The notes under the pieces were generated by a model that was not told the DNA's origin, did no database searches, and saw only the letters and a list, made by a program, of their open reading frames with translations. DNA of 64,000 bases. Source: Candidatus Leptovillus gracilis (GTDB lineage Bacteria; Chloroflexota; Anaerolineae; Promineifilales; Promineifilaceae). A program made the position numbers and the translations under genes. The stretch is taken from positions 124,001-188,000 of the forward strand of contig JADJXA010000007.1 in assembly GCA_016716065.1 (NCBI GenBank). The letters are read 5' to 3'. Positions 17,282 through 26,914 of this stretch are shown here, in pieces (position 1 is the stretch's first letter; each line of letters begins with the position of its first letter).

Positions 17282-18519
17282 GGGGTAATCTGCACCGCGC
17301 CTTCGTAGCCGCGCCAGGTAGGCACAATTTGTACCCAGGTGTTGCCTACTTTAAGCGGGAAGGGATTGCCTTCTTTGTCGGTAAAGGTAAGCAGGTCGTA
17401 ACGGCCGACGCGCTGCCAGGTAACTGGAAACTGCTGCCCGTCGCGCAGCACAATGCCGCTGCCACTGCCCCATAACTGGATTTCCACCGAGAGGGCCAGG
17501 CAGTTGCCGGCGGCGTCTACCTGTTCGCAGATAGATGGGTCTTGCACGTGGTAAGGGGTGATGATGACGACATTGGCCGTGTGCGCCTGTTCGCCGCTGT
17601 TGCCATCCAACACGGGTTGGCCGTCGCCGTAACGGTAGTAACGGCCGTCCTCCGCATTGTAACGCCACTCCACTTCTTCCCAGATGTAGTCAATCTTCAG
17701 GTTCGTCGCCGGCTGCCCGCCCTCTGGCGCTTCGGTGCCAAAAGCCATCACCTGATTAAAGTTGGGCGCGGTGTTCAGGCCGCGATCCTCGAGTTCCTGG
17801 TAGATGCCAACGGGATCAATGTACAGGGTGTGTTCCGTTGGTTTGTTCTCGCCGGAACGGTAGTAGCCCTGGGCGTTGGAGCGCAAAATCCGCGAGCTGA
17901 AATCGGAGGCGAACAGCAGGCGGCTGACGCCGATGCCGGCGCCGGAGTATACCAGCGCCGCGTCATACATGGCCGGCAGTTCCAGGTCAATCATCCGGGC
18001 GCTGCGAATGGGGCCGATTTTTTCCGGCAGGCTGTCGTAGAAGATGGCCGACAGTCGGGTGACGCTGCCTTCGGCCAGATGTTCGTAGATGATGTCGGCG
18101 TCATTCAGGCCAGACTGGGGGCGGACGTAGCTGGGCGGGGAATTGGGGATTTTGACGATGATGGGCCGGCGCTGCAAATCGGCCGGGTCCACCAGTTCGC
18201 CGGTGAGGGGATTGCGGTTGTCGCCAAAATCCTCGGCCGTCAGCAGGGTAACGGGTTCCAGCGCCGGATCAGGTGTGGCGGCCGGCAGCGGCGTGGCCGT
18301 GGGAGCCGGGGCCAGGGTAGGTGGTGGCGGCAAAGTGGCCGGGCCAGAGGCCCCGGTGGTGGGGGGGATGGTGGGGATGGTTTGGGCGACGGCCGTTGCC
18401 CCCACCACCCCATCCGCCGCAGGAGGAATGGGCGTTGGCAGTAGTTCCTCTTTGTTGCTGCACGCTGCCAGCGCCAACAACAACATCAATGATACAAATA
18501 ATGAATGCCACAGTTTCAT
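17278..18519 (-). CDS. DUF3048 (YerB-like) lipoprotein
   Basis: 413 residues. A signal peptide with lipobox LAAC (Cys near residue 19) is followed by a Pro/Thr-rich linker and the DUF3048 domain, recognisable by NPLTGE, RPIIVKI, PQSGLNDADIIYEHLAEG and RLSAIFYD...IGPIRSARMID. YerB-type proteins are membrane-anchored and of unknown function. I chose ATG 18519, with AGAGG about 11 bases upstream; an in-frame TTG at 18528 is only two bases from that site. The stop overlaps the carbonic anhydrase start. Confidence 0.87.
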   Translation of the reverse strand: MKLWHSLFVSLMLLLALAACSNKEELLPTPIPPAADGVVGATAVAQTIPTIPPTTGASGPATLPPPPTLAPAPTATPLPAATPDPALEPVTLLTAEDFGDNRNPLTGELVDPADLQRRPIIVKIPNSPPSYVRPQSGLNDADIIYEHLAEGSVTRLSAIFYDSLPEKIGPIRSARMIDLELPAMYDAALVYSGAGIGVSRLLFASDFSSRILRSNAQGYYRSGENKPTEHTLYIDPVGIYQELEDRGLNTAPNFNQVMAFGTEAPEGGQPATNLKIDYIWEEVEWRYNAEDGRYYRYGDGQPVLDGNSGEQAHTANVVIITPYHVQDPSICEQVDAAGNCLALSVEIQLWGSGSGIVLRDGQQFPVTWQRVGRYDLLTFTDKEGNPFPLKVGNTWVQIVPTWRGYEGAVQITP

Positions 18520-18567
18520 ACAGTTCAAAGCCTCTTACTGAATTTCTAAGACCCGTCGGGTCTATTT

Positions 18568-19980
18568 TTACAATAGCTGGAAGTGATCGGCCAATGGCTC
18601 GACGAAATTGGCCGGGGCGTATTCGCCGGAAGCTGTGTCTAGCGTGTAATCGCCCCGGTAGTCGCCGCGAGCGATGCGCGTCAGCATCTCTACCAGCCGG
18701 TCCACATCACCTGTGTTGTTATAACAGCCAAAGCTGGCGCGAACCATACCGGGCATATGCGATTTGTCGCCGGAAAGCAGCTGATCGCGCCACGTGGCGG
18801 CCGCAGCGTCATCCAATTGCAGCAAATGGACCACATAGGGATGGGCGCAGAAGCAGCCGCTGCGCACGCCAATACCCCCTTCGTAACCCAAAATCGCCGC
18901 CAATTTAAAGTGGGAAATGCCCGCCAGATTGAAGGGAATGACGCCCACTTTTTCATGGGCGCGGCTGGGGTCCGTTTCACCGTAGATTTGCAGGTCGGGG
19001 ACGGTTGGCAGGCGTTCCAGGGCGTAGGCGATGAGTTCTTCCTCGTGGGCGGCGATCTGCTCCATACCCACGTCCATGAGAATTTGCGCCGCCACTGCCA
19101 TCGCCATAGCGCCAACGACGTTGGGGCTGCCCGCTTCGTCGCGGTCGGGCACGCCAGCCCAGTGTACTTCGTCCAGCGTCACCACTTCTACCGTGCCGCC
19201 GCCCACATAGTCGGGTATGCCTTGCAGGAAAATGGCTTTGGGGCCGATGAGCGCGCCGGTTCCAAAAGGGGCGTACATTTTATGCCCGGACAGGACGACA
19301 AAATCCAGATGTTCGGGGTCGTCGTCGGGGCGCATATCTACGCGGCGGTGGGGGGCGAGTTGGGCGGCGTCTACCAGGATGAGCGCCCCGGCGGCGTGGG
19401 CCTTGCGCGCCAGGCGGTGGATGGGCTGCAAGAAGCCGCTGACGTTGGACGCGCCAGTGACGGCGACCAGAGCGACGCGCCCGGCATTTTCACGCATGAG
19501 TTGATCGAAGTGGTTTTCGTCGAAACGGCCGTCCTTCATTGCCCGTACATGCCGCACATTGGCCCGCTGCCGCCAGGGTAGGTCGTTGGAATGGTGTTCC
19601 AACTGGGTGGTGATGACCACTGAGTCTGGCTGGAAGGGGAAGCGATAAGAGAGTTTGTTCAGCGCTTCGGTGGAATTTTTGCCGAAGATGACGGTATTGG
19701 TGGCTAAATCTGCGCCGACAAAATGGCCGATAATCTGATGGGCCTGGTCGTAGGCGGCCGTGCTGAGGCGCGACTTAAAGCCTGTGCCACGATGGACGCT
19801 GGCGTAATAGGGCATGAACTGGACGATGGCGTCCAAGACGGGTTGGAGGGCGGGGGTGCTGGCGGCGTTGTCCAGGTTGATGTAGGGTTGGCAACGGCCG
19901 TCTAGCAGCGGCACAGGTTGGTCTAAACCAACAATGTGGCGGCGTAAATCGGCCACGGAGGTGATAGAAGTGGGGTTCAT
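18568..19980 (-). CDS. class V aminotransferase (cysteine desulfurase-like)
   Basis: 470 residues with a PLP-dependent fold type I. LDNAASTP lies near residue 33 and the PLP lysine in VVLSGHKMYAPFGTGAL. GVRSGCFCAHPYV, near residue 360, occupies the position of the desulfurase active-site loop but does not match the SufS RxGHHC motif, so sulfur transfer is uncertain. It could be a SufS-like desulfurase, a selenocysteine lyase-like or an epimerase-like enzyme. AGGAGT precedes the ATG. It has no Suf/Isc neighbours. Confidence 0.8.
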   Translation of the reverse strand: MNPTSITSVADLRRHIVGLDQPVPLLDGRCQPYINLDNAASTPALQPVLDAIVQFMPYYASVHRGTGFKSRLSTAAYDQAHQIIGHFVGADLATNTVIFGKNSTEALNKLSYRFPFQPDSVVITTQLEHHSNDLPWRQRANVRHVRAMKDGRFDENHFDQLMRENAGRVALVAVTGASNVSGFLQPIHRLARKAHAAGALILVDAAQLAPHRRVDMRPDDDPEHLDFVVLSGHKMYAPFGTGALIGPKAIFLQGIPDYVGGGTVEVVTLDEVHWAGVPDRDEAGSPNVVGAMAMAVAAQILMDVGMEQIAAHEEELIAYALERLPTVPDLQIYGETDPSRAHEKVGVIPFNLAGISHFKLAAILGYEGGIGVRSGCFCAHPYVVHLLQLDDAAAATWRDQLLSGDKSHMPGMVRASFGCYNNTGDVDRLVEMLTRIARGDYRGDYTLDTASGEYAPANFVEPLADHFQLL

Positions 19981-19989
19981 GGGAGACTC

Positions 19990-20026
19990 CTGGAGAGTTG
20001 TGAATTGTGAATTGTGAATTGGAGCA
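19990..20026. repeat. GTGAATT tandem repeat
   Basis: Three nearly exact copies of GTGAATT(GT) (tgtgaattgtgaattgtga) lie directly upstream of the aminotransferase gene. It is another short slippage-type repeat, with a different word from the GAACACT family. Confidence 0.65.
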
Positions 20027-20098
20027 TGTTCAGTTTGGGTAACAGGTCCTTCTACGAAACTCAGGGAAAGATACGTATTTTATCACCACCCAATTTTT

Positions 20099-20126
20099 TT
20101 GACTCTACCCGGTCACAAGTTATAAT
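20099..20126 (+). promoter_or_regulatory. sigma-70 promoter of tRNA-Leu
   Basis: TTGACT (20099-20104), 16-base spacer, TATAAT (20121-20126), 15 bases before the mature tRNA. Confidence 0.75.
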
Positions 20127-20141
20127 ACCTTTCGCTGCATC

Positions 20142-20223
20142 GCCCAGGTGGCGGAATTGGCATACGCGGCAGGTTGAGGGCCTGTGCCCTTAGGGCGTGG
20201 AGGTTCGAGTCCTCTCCTGGGCA
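20142..20223 (+). tRNA. tRNA-Leu (anticodon GAG)
   Basis: Acceptor GCCCAGG pairs with CCTGGGC (20216-20222). Anticodon loop TTGAGGG gives GAG, reading CUC/CUU. A long variable arm (typical class II tRNA) and T-arm GAGG-TTCGAGT-CCTC are present. The 3' CCA is not encoded, so it is added after transcription. Confidence 0.93.
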
Positions 20224-20226
20224 TGA

Positions 20227-20262
20227 AGAGCCGGAACATCATTGTTCCGGCTCTTTTTATTT
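20227..20262 (+). terminator. terminator after tRNA-Leu
   Basis: AGAGCCGGAACA/TGTTCCGGCTCT hairpin with TCAT loop followed by five T. It ends against the 3' end of the convergent epimerase gene and may serve both. Confidence 0.88.
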
Positions 20263-21189
20263 TATCCGACTAAACCGCTCATCCTCTTGTAGGGTGCGGC
20301 GCAGGCCGGCCGTCAGGCTGGTGGTGGGGCGGAAGCCGAGCAGCGTTTGCGCCCGACTGATGCCGGCCACCAGGCGGGGAACGCCGCCGCTTTTTTCGTT
20401 GTTGTAGATGCGGCTGACAGCGCGACCGGTTACGTGTTCAATCTGGTCTACCAATTGGTTGAGGCTGGTTTCCACGCCGCTGCCGATATTGATGATTTGC
20501 CGGTTGACCTGACCGGCCGTAGCGGCGCTTACCAGCGCGGCCACAACGTCGTCTACATAGACAAAATCGCGGGTCTGGTCGCCAGCGCCAAACAAGACCA
20601 CCGAACCGCCGGTAAGCGCCTGCTGCAAAAAACGGGGGATGACCGGGGCATGAGAGACGGGCAGGCTTTGGCGCGGGCCATAGGCGTTGAAAATACGCAG
20701 GGCGACGGTTTCAATTCCCCACAAGTGGCCGATGGTGTGGATGTATTGTTCGGCGGCCCATTTGCTGACGGCATAGGGGGAATCGGGCTGGGGTTGGTCG
20801 TCTTCATGGACGGGCTGGTTGGGCAAACGGCCGTATATCGCCCCTGACGACGCAAACACCACCCGCCGCACCCCGGTATCGCGCATCGCTTCCATCAGCC
20901 CAACTGTGCCGCCGACGTTGACGCGGGTGTAGTCGCGCGGGTGATGGATAGATTGGGCCACGGAAACGCGAGCGGCCAGGTGATAGACGCAGTCTACGCC
21001 TTGCAGCAAAGACCACAGATGGGGAATGTTGTCTACGTCGCCCTGGTGGAAGGTAACGGCCGCAGCCAGATACCCCGCATTCCCATTGCTCAGATCATCC
21101 AACACGCTCACCATGTGCCCGGCTTCGGCCAGCCAGTTCGCCAGCGCCGCGCCCAAAAAGCCCGCCCCCCCGGTAATTAAAAATCGCAT
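20257..21189 (-). CDS. NAD-dependent sugar-nucleotide epimerase/dehydratase
   Basis: 310 residues of the extended short-chain dehydrogenase type. GGAGFLGAALA at the N-terminus binds NAD, and the catalytic YxxxK appears as YAVSK near residue 145 with the partner Ser in ASSGAIYG. Sequence such as FNAYGPRQ and DFVYVDDVV is typical of UDP-glucose 4-epimerase and GDP-mannose dehydratase relatives. The exact substrate cannot be fixed. AGGAG lies eight bases before ATG. It is a single gene without a polysaccharide cluster around it. Confidence 0.87.
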   Translation of the reverse strand: MRFLITGGAGFLGAALANWLAEAGHMVSVLDDLSNGNAGYLAAAVTFHQGDVDNIPHLWSLLQGVDCVYHLAARVSVAQSIHHPRDYTRVNVGGTVGLMEAMRDTGVRRVVFASSGAIYGRLPNQPVHEDDQPQPDSPYAVSKWAAEQYIHTIGHLWGIETVALRIFNAYGPRQSLPVSHAPVIPRFLQQALTGGSVVLFGAGDQTRDFVYVDDVVAALVSAATAGQVNRQIINIGSGVETSLNQLVDQIEHVTGRAVSRIYNNEKSGGVPRLVAGISRAQTLLGFRPTTSLTAGLRRTLQEDERFSRIK

Positions 21190-21341
21190 CGTCGTTACTC
21201 CTGATGGTATTGTCGTGCCTCAGGCGTCAGGCGTCAACCTCCCCCGGCGTTTTACGCTTGACGCCGAAAGTTGCTTAGCGTCTGGTGAAGCGCACGGCCG
21301 TTTCCTTGTACGCCCATCCCCAGTTGACTATCATCCAGCCT

Positions 21342-22625
21342 ATGCGTAAACAGCTTCTCTTACAGCTTGCAAAAGTTGCCACCCTCCTGACCATGTTGGC
21401 CTTGCTGTTAGTGCCTAATTGGCCCGCTTTTGGCCAGGAAGCCTACCAACTACAAGCCATTGTTGGGCCAAACCAGTTTGATTTTGTTGTTTGGGAGCTG
21501 CGTGCTGCCTGGGCGAAGGGGACGGCGATTCTGAGCAACGGGCACGCTTTTCTGGATGAGACGGCGCGCCGCCAGGCGGTGCTGGACTATCTGAACATGG
21601 TGCAAACCAGCAGCCGCCTCAACTGGGAGATTGAACAGGCTTACGTAAACCCAGATGTGGCCGACCCGGATGCGGCCACCCAGACGCAGCAGGCCGAATT
21701 GGCCGCCAGCCGCGCCGCAATGGCCCGCCTACAGCCGTTGGCGGAGGCCGTCTTGCAAGACCAGGTGGCGCAAATTTTGCGCGAACAAGGGCTGCAAATA
21801 GCCGGGCGAACGTGGCCGCCGGTGATGATGCACATGACCCCCCTGCCAACGATTCTTATTGTCTCGCCGCGAGACAAAATTGAGCGCCAATACCAGATTT
21901 CCCTGGCGGTGGGCCTGACCACGCCGCAGAAGGAAGCGATGGAAACGGCCGTCGCCGACACCCTGAGCCTCTCAGCCCTGGTTGTGCCCATTGGCGGACT
22001 GGCCGTATACCCGGCGATGATCATGGAAACGAGCAACATCAACTGGCTGGCCGATGTGACGGCCCACGAATGGACCCATCATTGGCTCATGCCCTATCCG
22101 GTGAGCCTGAATTACGTCAGCGACCCCCAGGTGCGCACCATCAACGAGACGGTGGCCTCTATTGTGGGACGGGAGATTGGCGAGCAGGTGATCGCCCGGT
22201 TTTACCCGGAATTTGTGCCCCCGCCGGCCGCGCCGACGGCCCTCGCCCCGCTAGACCCTGACGCACCACCCCCATTTAACTTTGCCGCCGAAATGGCCGC
22301 TACCCGGATTCAGGCCGACGCGATGCTGGCGGCCGGCGACGTGGACGGCGCGGAAGCGTATATGGAGCCGCCGCCGCAGCTGTTTGTGGCAAACGGGTAC
22401 ACCATTCGCAAACTGAACCAGGCTTATTTTGCCTTCTACGGCGCTTATGCTGACGAACCGGGCGCAGCCGGCGCCGATCCAATTGGCCCGACGGTGCTGG
22501 CGCTGCGCGAGGCCAGCCCATCGCTCAAAGATTTCTTGCAGCGGGTGGCCCGGATTGGCAGTTTTGCTGATTTACAGCAGGTGGCAGCAGAGGCGGGGTT
22601 AGAAGCAACGGCCGTTACCCCATAG
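21342..22625 (+). CDS. putative secreted zinc metalloprotease (HEWTH)
   Basis: 427 residues. The N-terminus (MRKQLLLQLAKVATLLTM...) is a signal peptide or membrane anchor ending near FGQEA. Near residue 240, TAHEWTHHWL fits the HExxH zinc motif, and about 25 residues later TINETVASIVG supplies a Glu where gluzincins have their third ligand. No other domain is recognised. I chose ATG 21342 since the longer frame from 21285 has no signal-like start. Protease function is inferred from the motif alone. Confidence 0.62.
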   Translation: MRKQLLLQLAKVATLLTMLALLLVPNWPAFGQEAYQLQAIVGPNQFDFVVWELRAAWAKGTAILSNGHAFLDETARRQAVLDYLNMVQTSSRLNWEIEQAYVNPDVADPDAATQTQQAELAASRAAMARLQPLAEAVLQDQVAQILREQGLQIAGRTWPPVMMHMTPLPTILIVSPRDKIERQYQISLAVGLTTPQKEAMETAVADTLSLSALVVPIGGLAVYPAMIMETSNINWLADVTAHEWTHHWLMPYPVSLNYVSDPQVRTINETVASIVGREIGEQVIARFYPEFVPPPAAPTALAPLDPDAPPPFNFAAEMAATRIQADAMLAAGDVDGAEAYMEPPPQLFVANGYTIRKLNQAYFAFYGAYADEPGAAGADPIGPTVLALREASPSLKDFLQRVARIGSFADLQQVAAEAGLEATAVTP

Positions 22626-22635
22626 TTTTTATCAT

Positions 22636-22668
22636 CCCCCAAAACTGAACACTGAACACCCCTCCTAC
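22636..22668. repeat. short GAACACT repeat
   Basis: AAACTGAACACTGAACACC between two convergent genes, one and a half units of the repeat found at 12478 and elsewhere. Confidence 0.6.
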
Positions 22669-23080
22669 TCCGCCTCGTCATCGGAGGCGACCAAAGTCCG
22701 CAAGACAACTAGCAGATGATTGGGGCAGGTACTCAGGGGGCAAGGGCAATAGGCTTCTAAATCAGCCAGGGCGTCCTGGTAACGAGCAATTTTGCTGGGC
22801 CAGCAAGGCGCGGTTAAACAGCGTTCCGCTGCATAAAACGGACTCTTCAACCAACCAGGCGTTAAAATCGGCCAACGCCTCTTCCATAACGCCCCAATTC
22901 CCGAAACAATAAGACCCCACGTTCCAAACGCACCCGTAGAAACGTGGGGTCAATCTCATAGGCCTTCGTAAAATAACGTACCGCCGCCTCATGTTCGCTG
23001 CGCATGGCGTTTTGGTTGCCAAAATAGCGGTGCAGTCCGCCCCAGGTGTAAACCAGATAAGCCCAAAGGAAACGCAGCAT
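22665..23080 (-). pseudogene. TPR-repeat protein broken by at least two frameshifts
   Basis: Three overlapping minus-frame pieces read as one tetratricopeptide protein: MLRFLWAYLVYTWGGLHRYFGNQ...AVRYFTKAYEIDP (to about 22930), then LFRELG/GVMEEALADFNAWLVEES (about 22910-22800), then ARYQDALADLEAYCPCPLS...DDEAE to the stop. Each piece continues the A-x3-F/Y...A-x2-DP pattern of TPRs, so the breaks are probably one-base indels rather than separate genes. The start ATG 23080 follows a repeat-filled gap. Function unknown; TPRs bind proteins. Confidence 0.6.
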
Positions 23081-23088
23081 GATGGTGT

Positions 23089-23157
23089 TCGGTATCCAGT
23101 AGCCAGTGTTCAGTGTTCAGTGTTCTGTAAACTGTTGACTGAACACTGTTCACTTCT
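23089..23157. repeat. CAGTGTTCAGT repeat
   Basis: GTATCCAGTAGCCAGTGTTCAGTGTTCAGTG-type units, then the reverse-sense GACTGAACACTGTTCAC. It lies immediately after the trxB stop codon and fills the gap to the TPR gene. Confidence 0.75.
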
Positions 23158-24086
23158 TACTCTCGTTCGCTCAGCCACCGTTCTGTCTGCATACCGGCAG
23201 CCACGCCCTGGCCTACCGACGTGCCGACCTGGCGATAAATGGGGTCCTGAATTTCACCGGCGGCAAATACGCCCGACACACTGGTACGCATCAGCTCATC
23301 GGTGATGATATAGCCATGCTCGTCCATAGCTACCTGCCCTTCCAGGAACTTGCTGTTAGGATAATGGCCGACAAACACAAACACACCATCAATCGGCATT
23401 TCGCTGGCTTCGTTGGTTTTTAGATTATGCGCTTTAACAGCTTGAACAGTGCCGTTGCCCAATTTCCTCAACGGCCGAGTCCCACACAAAGCGGATTTTT
23501 CGTTGGCGAAAGCGCGCTTCTGCAGCGCCGGCCCGGCGCGAAGGGATCCCGCGCGGTGAACAACGCTGACGGAGTTGGCAAACTTGGTCAGGAACAATCC
23601 TTCTTCCAGAGCGCTGTCGCCGCCGCCGACGACGATCACCTCTTTGCCGCGAAAGAAGAAGCCATCGCATGTGCCGCAGTAGCTAACGCCGCGGCCAATA
23701 AACTCTTCCTCGCCCGGTATGCCCAGGCGGCGCGGCGAAGCGCCAGCCGTCACAATGACGGCGTCGGCCTGATATTCATTGCCGTAAGTTTTGACGGTAA
23801 ACGGCGAGCCTTTGCTAAAGTCCACCGCAACCACTTCGTCGTATTCCAGGCGCGCGCCAAAGTGCTCGGCCTGTTTCTGCATCACTTCTACCAGTTCGGG
23901 ACCGGTGAACGGGCGTTCCTGGGACCAGAAACCCAGGGTAATTTTCTATTTCAGAAGTTAAAGCCACCTGCCCGCCGATTTGGGTTCCGGCAATGACCAG
24001 CGGCTGTAGTTGGGCGCGCGCCGTGTAGATGGCGGCTGCCAGTCCAGCGGGACCTGAGCCAATAATAATGACATGTTCTTTTCCAT
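23157..24086 (-). CDS. trxB: thioredoxin reductase, with two apparent frameshifts
   Basis: FAD fold at the N-terminus (HVIIIGSGPAGLAAAIYTARA), redox-active disulfide in SYCGTCDGFFF, NADPH-binding VVGGGDSALEEG and the C-terminal FAD motif GVFAAGEIQD are all present. It transfers electrons from NADPH to thioredoxin. Two breaks interrupt it: at the start, ATGGAAAAGAAC needs one more A to give MEKEHVIIIG; near 23940, CCTGGGTTTCTGG needs one less G to give PGFWSQERPFTGPELVEV. Both are homopolymer runs. The start at 24086 has AGGAG upstream. The gene is probably intact in the organism. The disulfide motif CGTC instead of the commoner CATC is a mild variation. Confidence 0.87.
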
Positions 24087-24352
24087 GAATGCTCCTTTTT
24101 GAAATTGGAAGCCCCCAAGGGTTTCTCCGTTGGTTTGATGAAAACCCTTGGGGTTTGCCGTTTTGATTCTTGAATAACCAAGATGGTCTGGAATCCCATA
24201 GGGTCTGTACGACAAGGAATTTGGCAGGACGGCCATTTCTCTTACCTGCAAATTGTAACGTGAGGGAGGGCGCTGTACAACCAGAGGTGGTAGTGGGGAA
24301 AACAAAAAGCGGTCTGCTGCCAGACCGCTTTTTAATGCGAAAAAGATGGTGG
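24087..24352. other. intergenic region with inverted repeats
   Basis: An imperfect inverted repeat CCCCAAGGGTTT/AAACCCTTGGGG lies at 24112-24154. No open frame with coding character is seen; a reverse-frame extension of trxB into this stretch looks random. The right end holds the terminator described separately. Confidence 0.5.
24304..24336. terminator. bidirectional rho-independent terminator
   Basis: AAAAAGCGGTCT-gctgcc-AGACCGCTTTTT, with A-run and T-run on the two sides, just downstream of the CBM48 gene (minus strand). Confidence 0.85.
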
Positions 24353-24652
24353 TTAGTTTTCAGAGCTGGTGAACACAACGCTGTTGTCGCTGCCGTGTTC
24401 ATTGGTCCAGTAGGCATCGGCGGCTTCATCGTTAGCCCAGGTTGTGCCATCTACGAAGTAGCGGAACTGGTATTTTCCATCTTTGGGCAGACGAACCTTG
24501 GCCCGGAAAGCGCCTTCTTTTGTCTTTTTCATGGCAACCGGTTCCCAATTGTGTGCGTCGCTGAACAGGGCTACTTCTGTGGCTTCGGGGGCTGAAAACT
24601 CGAATGTCACTTCGCATTCGTCGTTGGTTTTAAAGAATTTTTTCTTAAGCAT
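24353..24652 (-). CDS. CBM48 / isoamylase N-terminal domain protein
   Basis: 99 residues forming one early-set beta-sandwich domain of the CBM48 or AMPK glycogen-binding type: VTFEFSAPEATEVALFSDAHNWEP, then GAFRAKVRLPKDGKYQFRYFVDG and WANDEAADAY. The domain normally accompanies glycogen-branching or debranching enzymes; here it is alone. It may bind glycogen or another glucan or be an adaptor. AAGGAG lies eight bases before the ATG and a strong terminator follows, so it can be an independent unit. Confidence 0.87.
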   Translation of the reverse strand: MLKKKFFKTNDECEVTFEFSAPEATEVALFSDAHNWEPVAMKKTKEGAFRAKVRLPKDGKYQFRYFVDGTTWANDEAADAYWTNEHGSDNSVVFTSSEN

Positions 24653-24760
24653 GGGTTAACTCCTTCAAAACTAACTCGCATCTTATCTTTATATCAGGCC
24701 GCACCTTTTGTTTTCAGGTGAACAGGGCAGCGTAAGATTATAACGGCCGATTCTAACCGG

Positions 24761-26914
24761 TCAAATCTGGCTACTCTGGTAAATAAGGGGAAGGGGGCGC
24801 CGCCATTTGTGGTCTGGGGGACCATCTGGCAGGCACCTGAGGTCAAAAACGTTCGGTAAAGCGTGAATTTGGTGCAAAATGCGCACCAATTGGCGGGGGC
24901 GAAGCACTTCTAGCGTTAGAATAATCTGCAATTCGCCGCCGCGCCGGGGTGGGGTATGGATATAAGCAATGTTAATTTGCTCATCTTCCATTAATTGGGA
25001 AATCTCAAATAATAGACCCTGGTCGGTCATACACATCGACTTGCACGGTCACTTCGTGGGCTTCACGGGTTGTCTCGCCCCAGCCCTAATTTGACTGTGC
25101 GGCCGCGTTCGGGCGCAGCAGGTGACAGCGCTTTTATGCACGTCAGTCCGCCGTCTTTACGCATAAAGCCCAAAATGGGTTCACGGGGACGTGGCTGGCA
25201 AGTCCCCACAGGCGCAAGGCGGCGTGTTGGCGATTTGGTGATAACCACTTCTTCGCCGGTATCCGTGAGGATCATATTATCCAGGTTGCGCGCCGGTCCG
25301 GTATCCCATTTGTACTCTAGAACGTGAATGGCAACGGCCGTTGGCAGCACATCCGCCCGCCCCACCGCATAATACAACTGCTCCGGCGCTTCGTAACCAA
25401 AAGATTGGGCGATCTCCTCATGAGAAAAGTCGGGGAAACCCAAAATGTTCAGCTCTGTTTGCACCAACGCCTGCCCCTCCGCGATGGCCCGATGCCCAGG
25501 CAAACGCCGGAACCAGCGCCGCGCATGAGAACGGGCATAATTCGTGGCAATATAACCCAAATCATCATCCAACCAGGCGCGCTGCGGCTGAGCATTCACC
25601 TTCTTCACCACCCGCACCTGGTCGCCATCATTGAGCGGCTTATTAAGCGGATAAAACACATCATTCACATAGGCCGCGTGCGCCTGATTGCCCAGACCGG
25701 TGTGGATGGCATAGGCAAAATCAATAATTGTCGCCCCCTGGCCCAACTCCACAATGTCGCCGCGCGGCGTGTAGACCCGAATCTGCTTGCGGAAGACATC
25801 TTCCTACCCCCTTTACGCCGGCCCCCGGATTAAGCGGCTCCAGGTTGATGTTGTCGTTAATATTCTCAAAAAGGACTCGGACACCTTGTCCATCGCCACC
25901 GTGCGAATTCGCAGTTTAATGGCCTGTCCATTGGCATGGACTACCGTCGTATGCAGCGAACGGTACAAATTGTCTCGCGGCACGGCAATATAGTCATCGA
26001 ATGTGCCGGGAACAGGTCGCCATATCTGGTGCAAATGGCCCAGCGCCAGATAGCATTCATGCCACTCATTCACCAAAACAACCAGCCGAATGGTGCGGTC
26101 TAAATCATCATAAGAAGCGCCATTGTTGGTCAGGTCTGAGAACCGAATAGATATTTTCGGGGTCAACACCACTTGCGCACGTCAATTTTCCGCTTCGAGA
26201 ACAATTAAAAACTTGCCCGCCGAGCAGTTGGTAGATTTCCTGGTGCTCACGTTCCAGATCGTCGCGCCGCCGTTTGATGATGTTGTAGGCATTGTTGTGC
26301 AGCACTTCCAGAGAAAGCGTCTCCAGTTCGTTTTTTAATTCCCACAAACCCAGGCGATTCGCCAGCGGTGCATAAACCGACATGGTTTCTTCCGCTTTGC
26401 GTCGTTGTTGGGCCGGCGACATGGCTTTGATGGTGCGCATATTGTGCAAGCGGTCAAACAGTTTGATAATGACCGTGCGCACATCTTCGGTCATAGCCGT
26501 AAACAATTTGTGGAGTGTTTTATCTTGGATTTCTTCAGGGGGCAGTTTTTTCCCTTTAGAAACGCCTTCCGTAACATCTTTCAGTTTGGTGACGCCGTTC
26601 ACCAGGCGGGCAACCTCTGGGCTGAACATCGCCTCGATTTCCTCGATGGAAACACGTGTGTCTTCGGCGATGTCGTGGAGAAGGGCGGCTTCCAGGGCCG
26701 GAGCGTCCAGGTGGTATTGGGAAAGGTAATAGGCAACGGTAAGGGGATGGGTGAAAAAAAGTTCGCCGGATTTTCGCCGCTGGTCCCCATGTTCCTGGCG
26801 CGCAAGGGTAAACGCTTCTTGAACCTTCAGGCGATCTTCGACACCCAGATAGGTGTTGATCTGGTCAAAGAACTTTGTAGCGTCAGTGGTCGTATGATGC
26901 GTTTGCATCAGCAT
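24761..26914 (-). CDS. rel: bifunctional (p)ppGpp synthetase/hydrolase Rel, with several frame breaks
   Basis: Pieces in successive frames give one Rel/SpoT protein. The HD hydrolase domain (26108-26914) has LLHDIAEDT and FDRLHNMRTI. The synthetase core has LALGHLHQIWRPVPGTFDDYIAVPRDNLYRSLHTTVV. TGS (GQGATIIDFAYAIHTGLGNQAHAAYVN) and C-terminal ACT (GLLFEISQLMEDEQINIAYIHT) domains follow. I see at least five breaks between about 26200 and 25000; several fall in runs such as GGG. Such an essential-type gene is unlikely to be dead, so error is favoured. The linker between synthetase and TGS seems shorter than usual. The start overlaps the stop of the response regulator, making it last in a long signalling operon. 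Confidence 0.83.

Noticed and set aside
17542..18444. 300-codon plus-strand frame opposite the DUF3048 lipoprotein
   Set aside because: Low-complexity Gly/Arg-rich translation with no start signal; the opposite strand has a lipobox and a known domain.
18757..19581. 274-codon plus-strand frame opposite the class V aminotransferase
   Set aside because: Shadow of the real gene; no conserved motif.
24087..24450. N-terminal extension of the trxB frame to 24450
   Set aside because: No conserved residues before HVIIIGSGPAG and an AGGAG-ATG start is present at 24086.
22665..24450. Region considered as a degraded genomic island because of broken genes
   Set aside because: trxB is core and its breaks are homopolymer-type; base composition does not visibly change.
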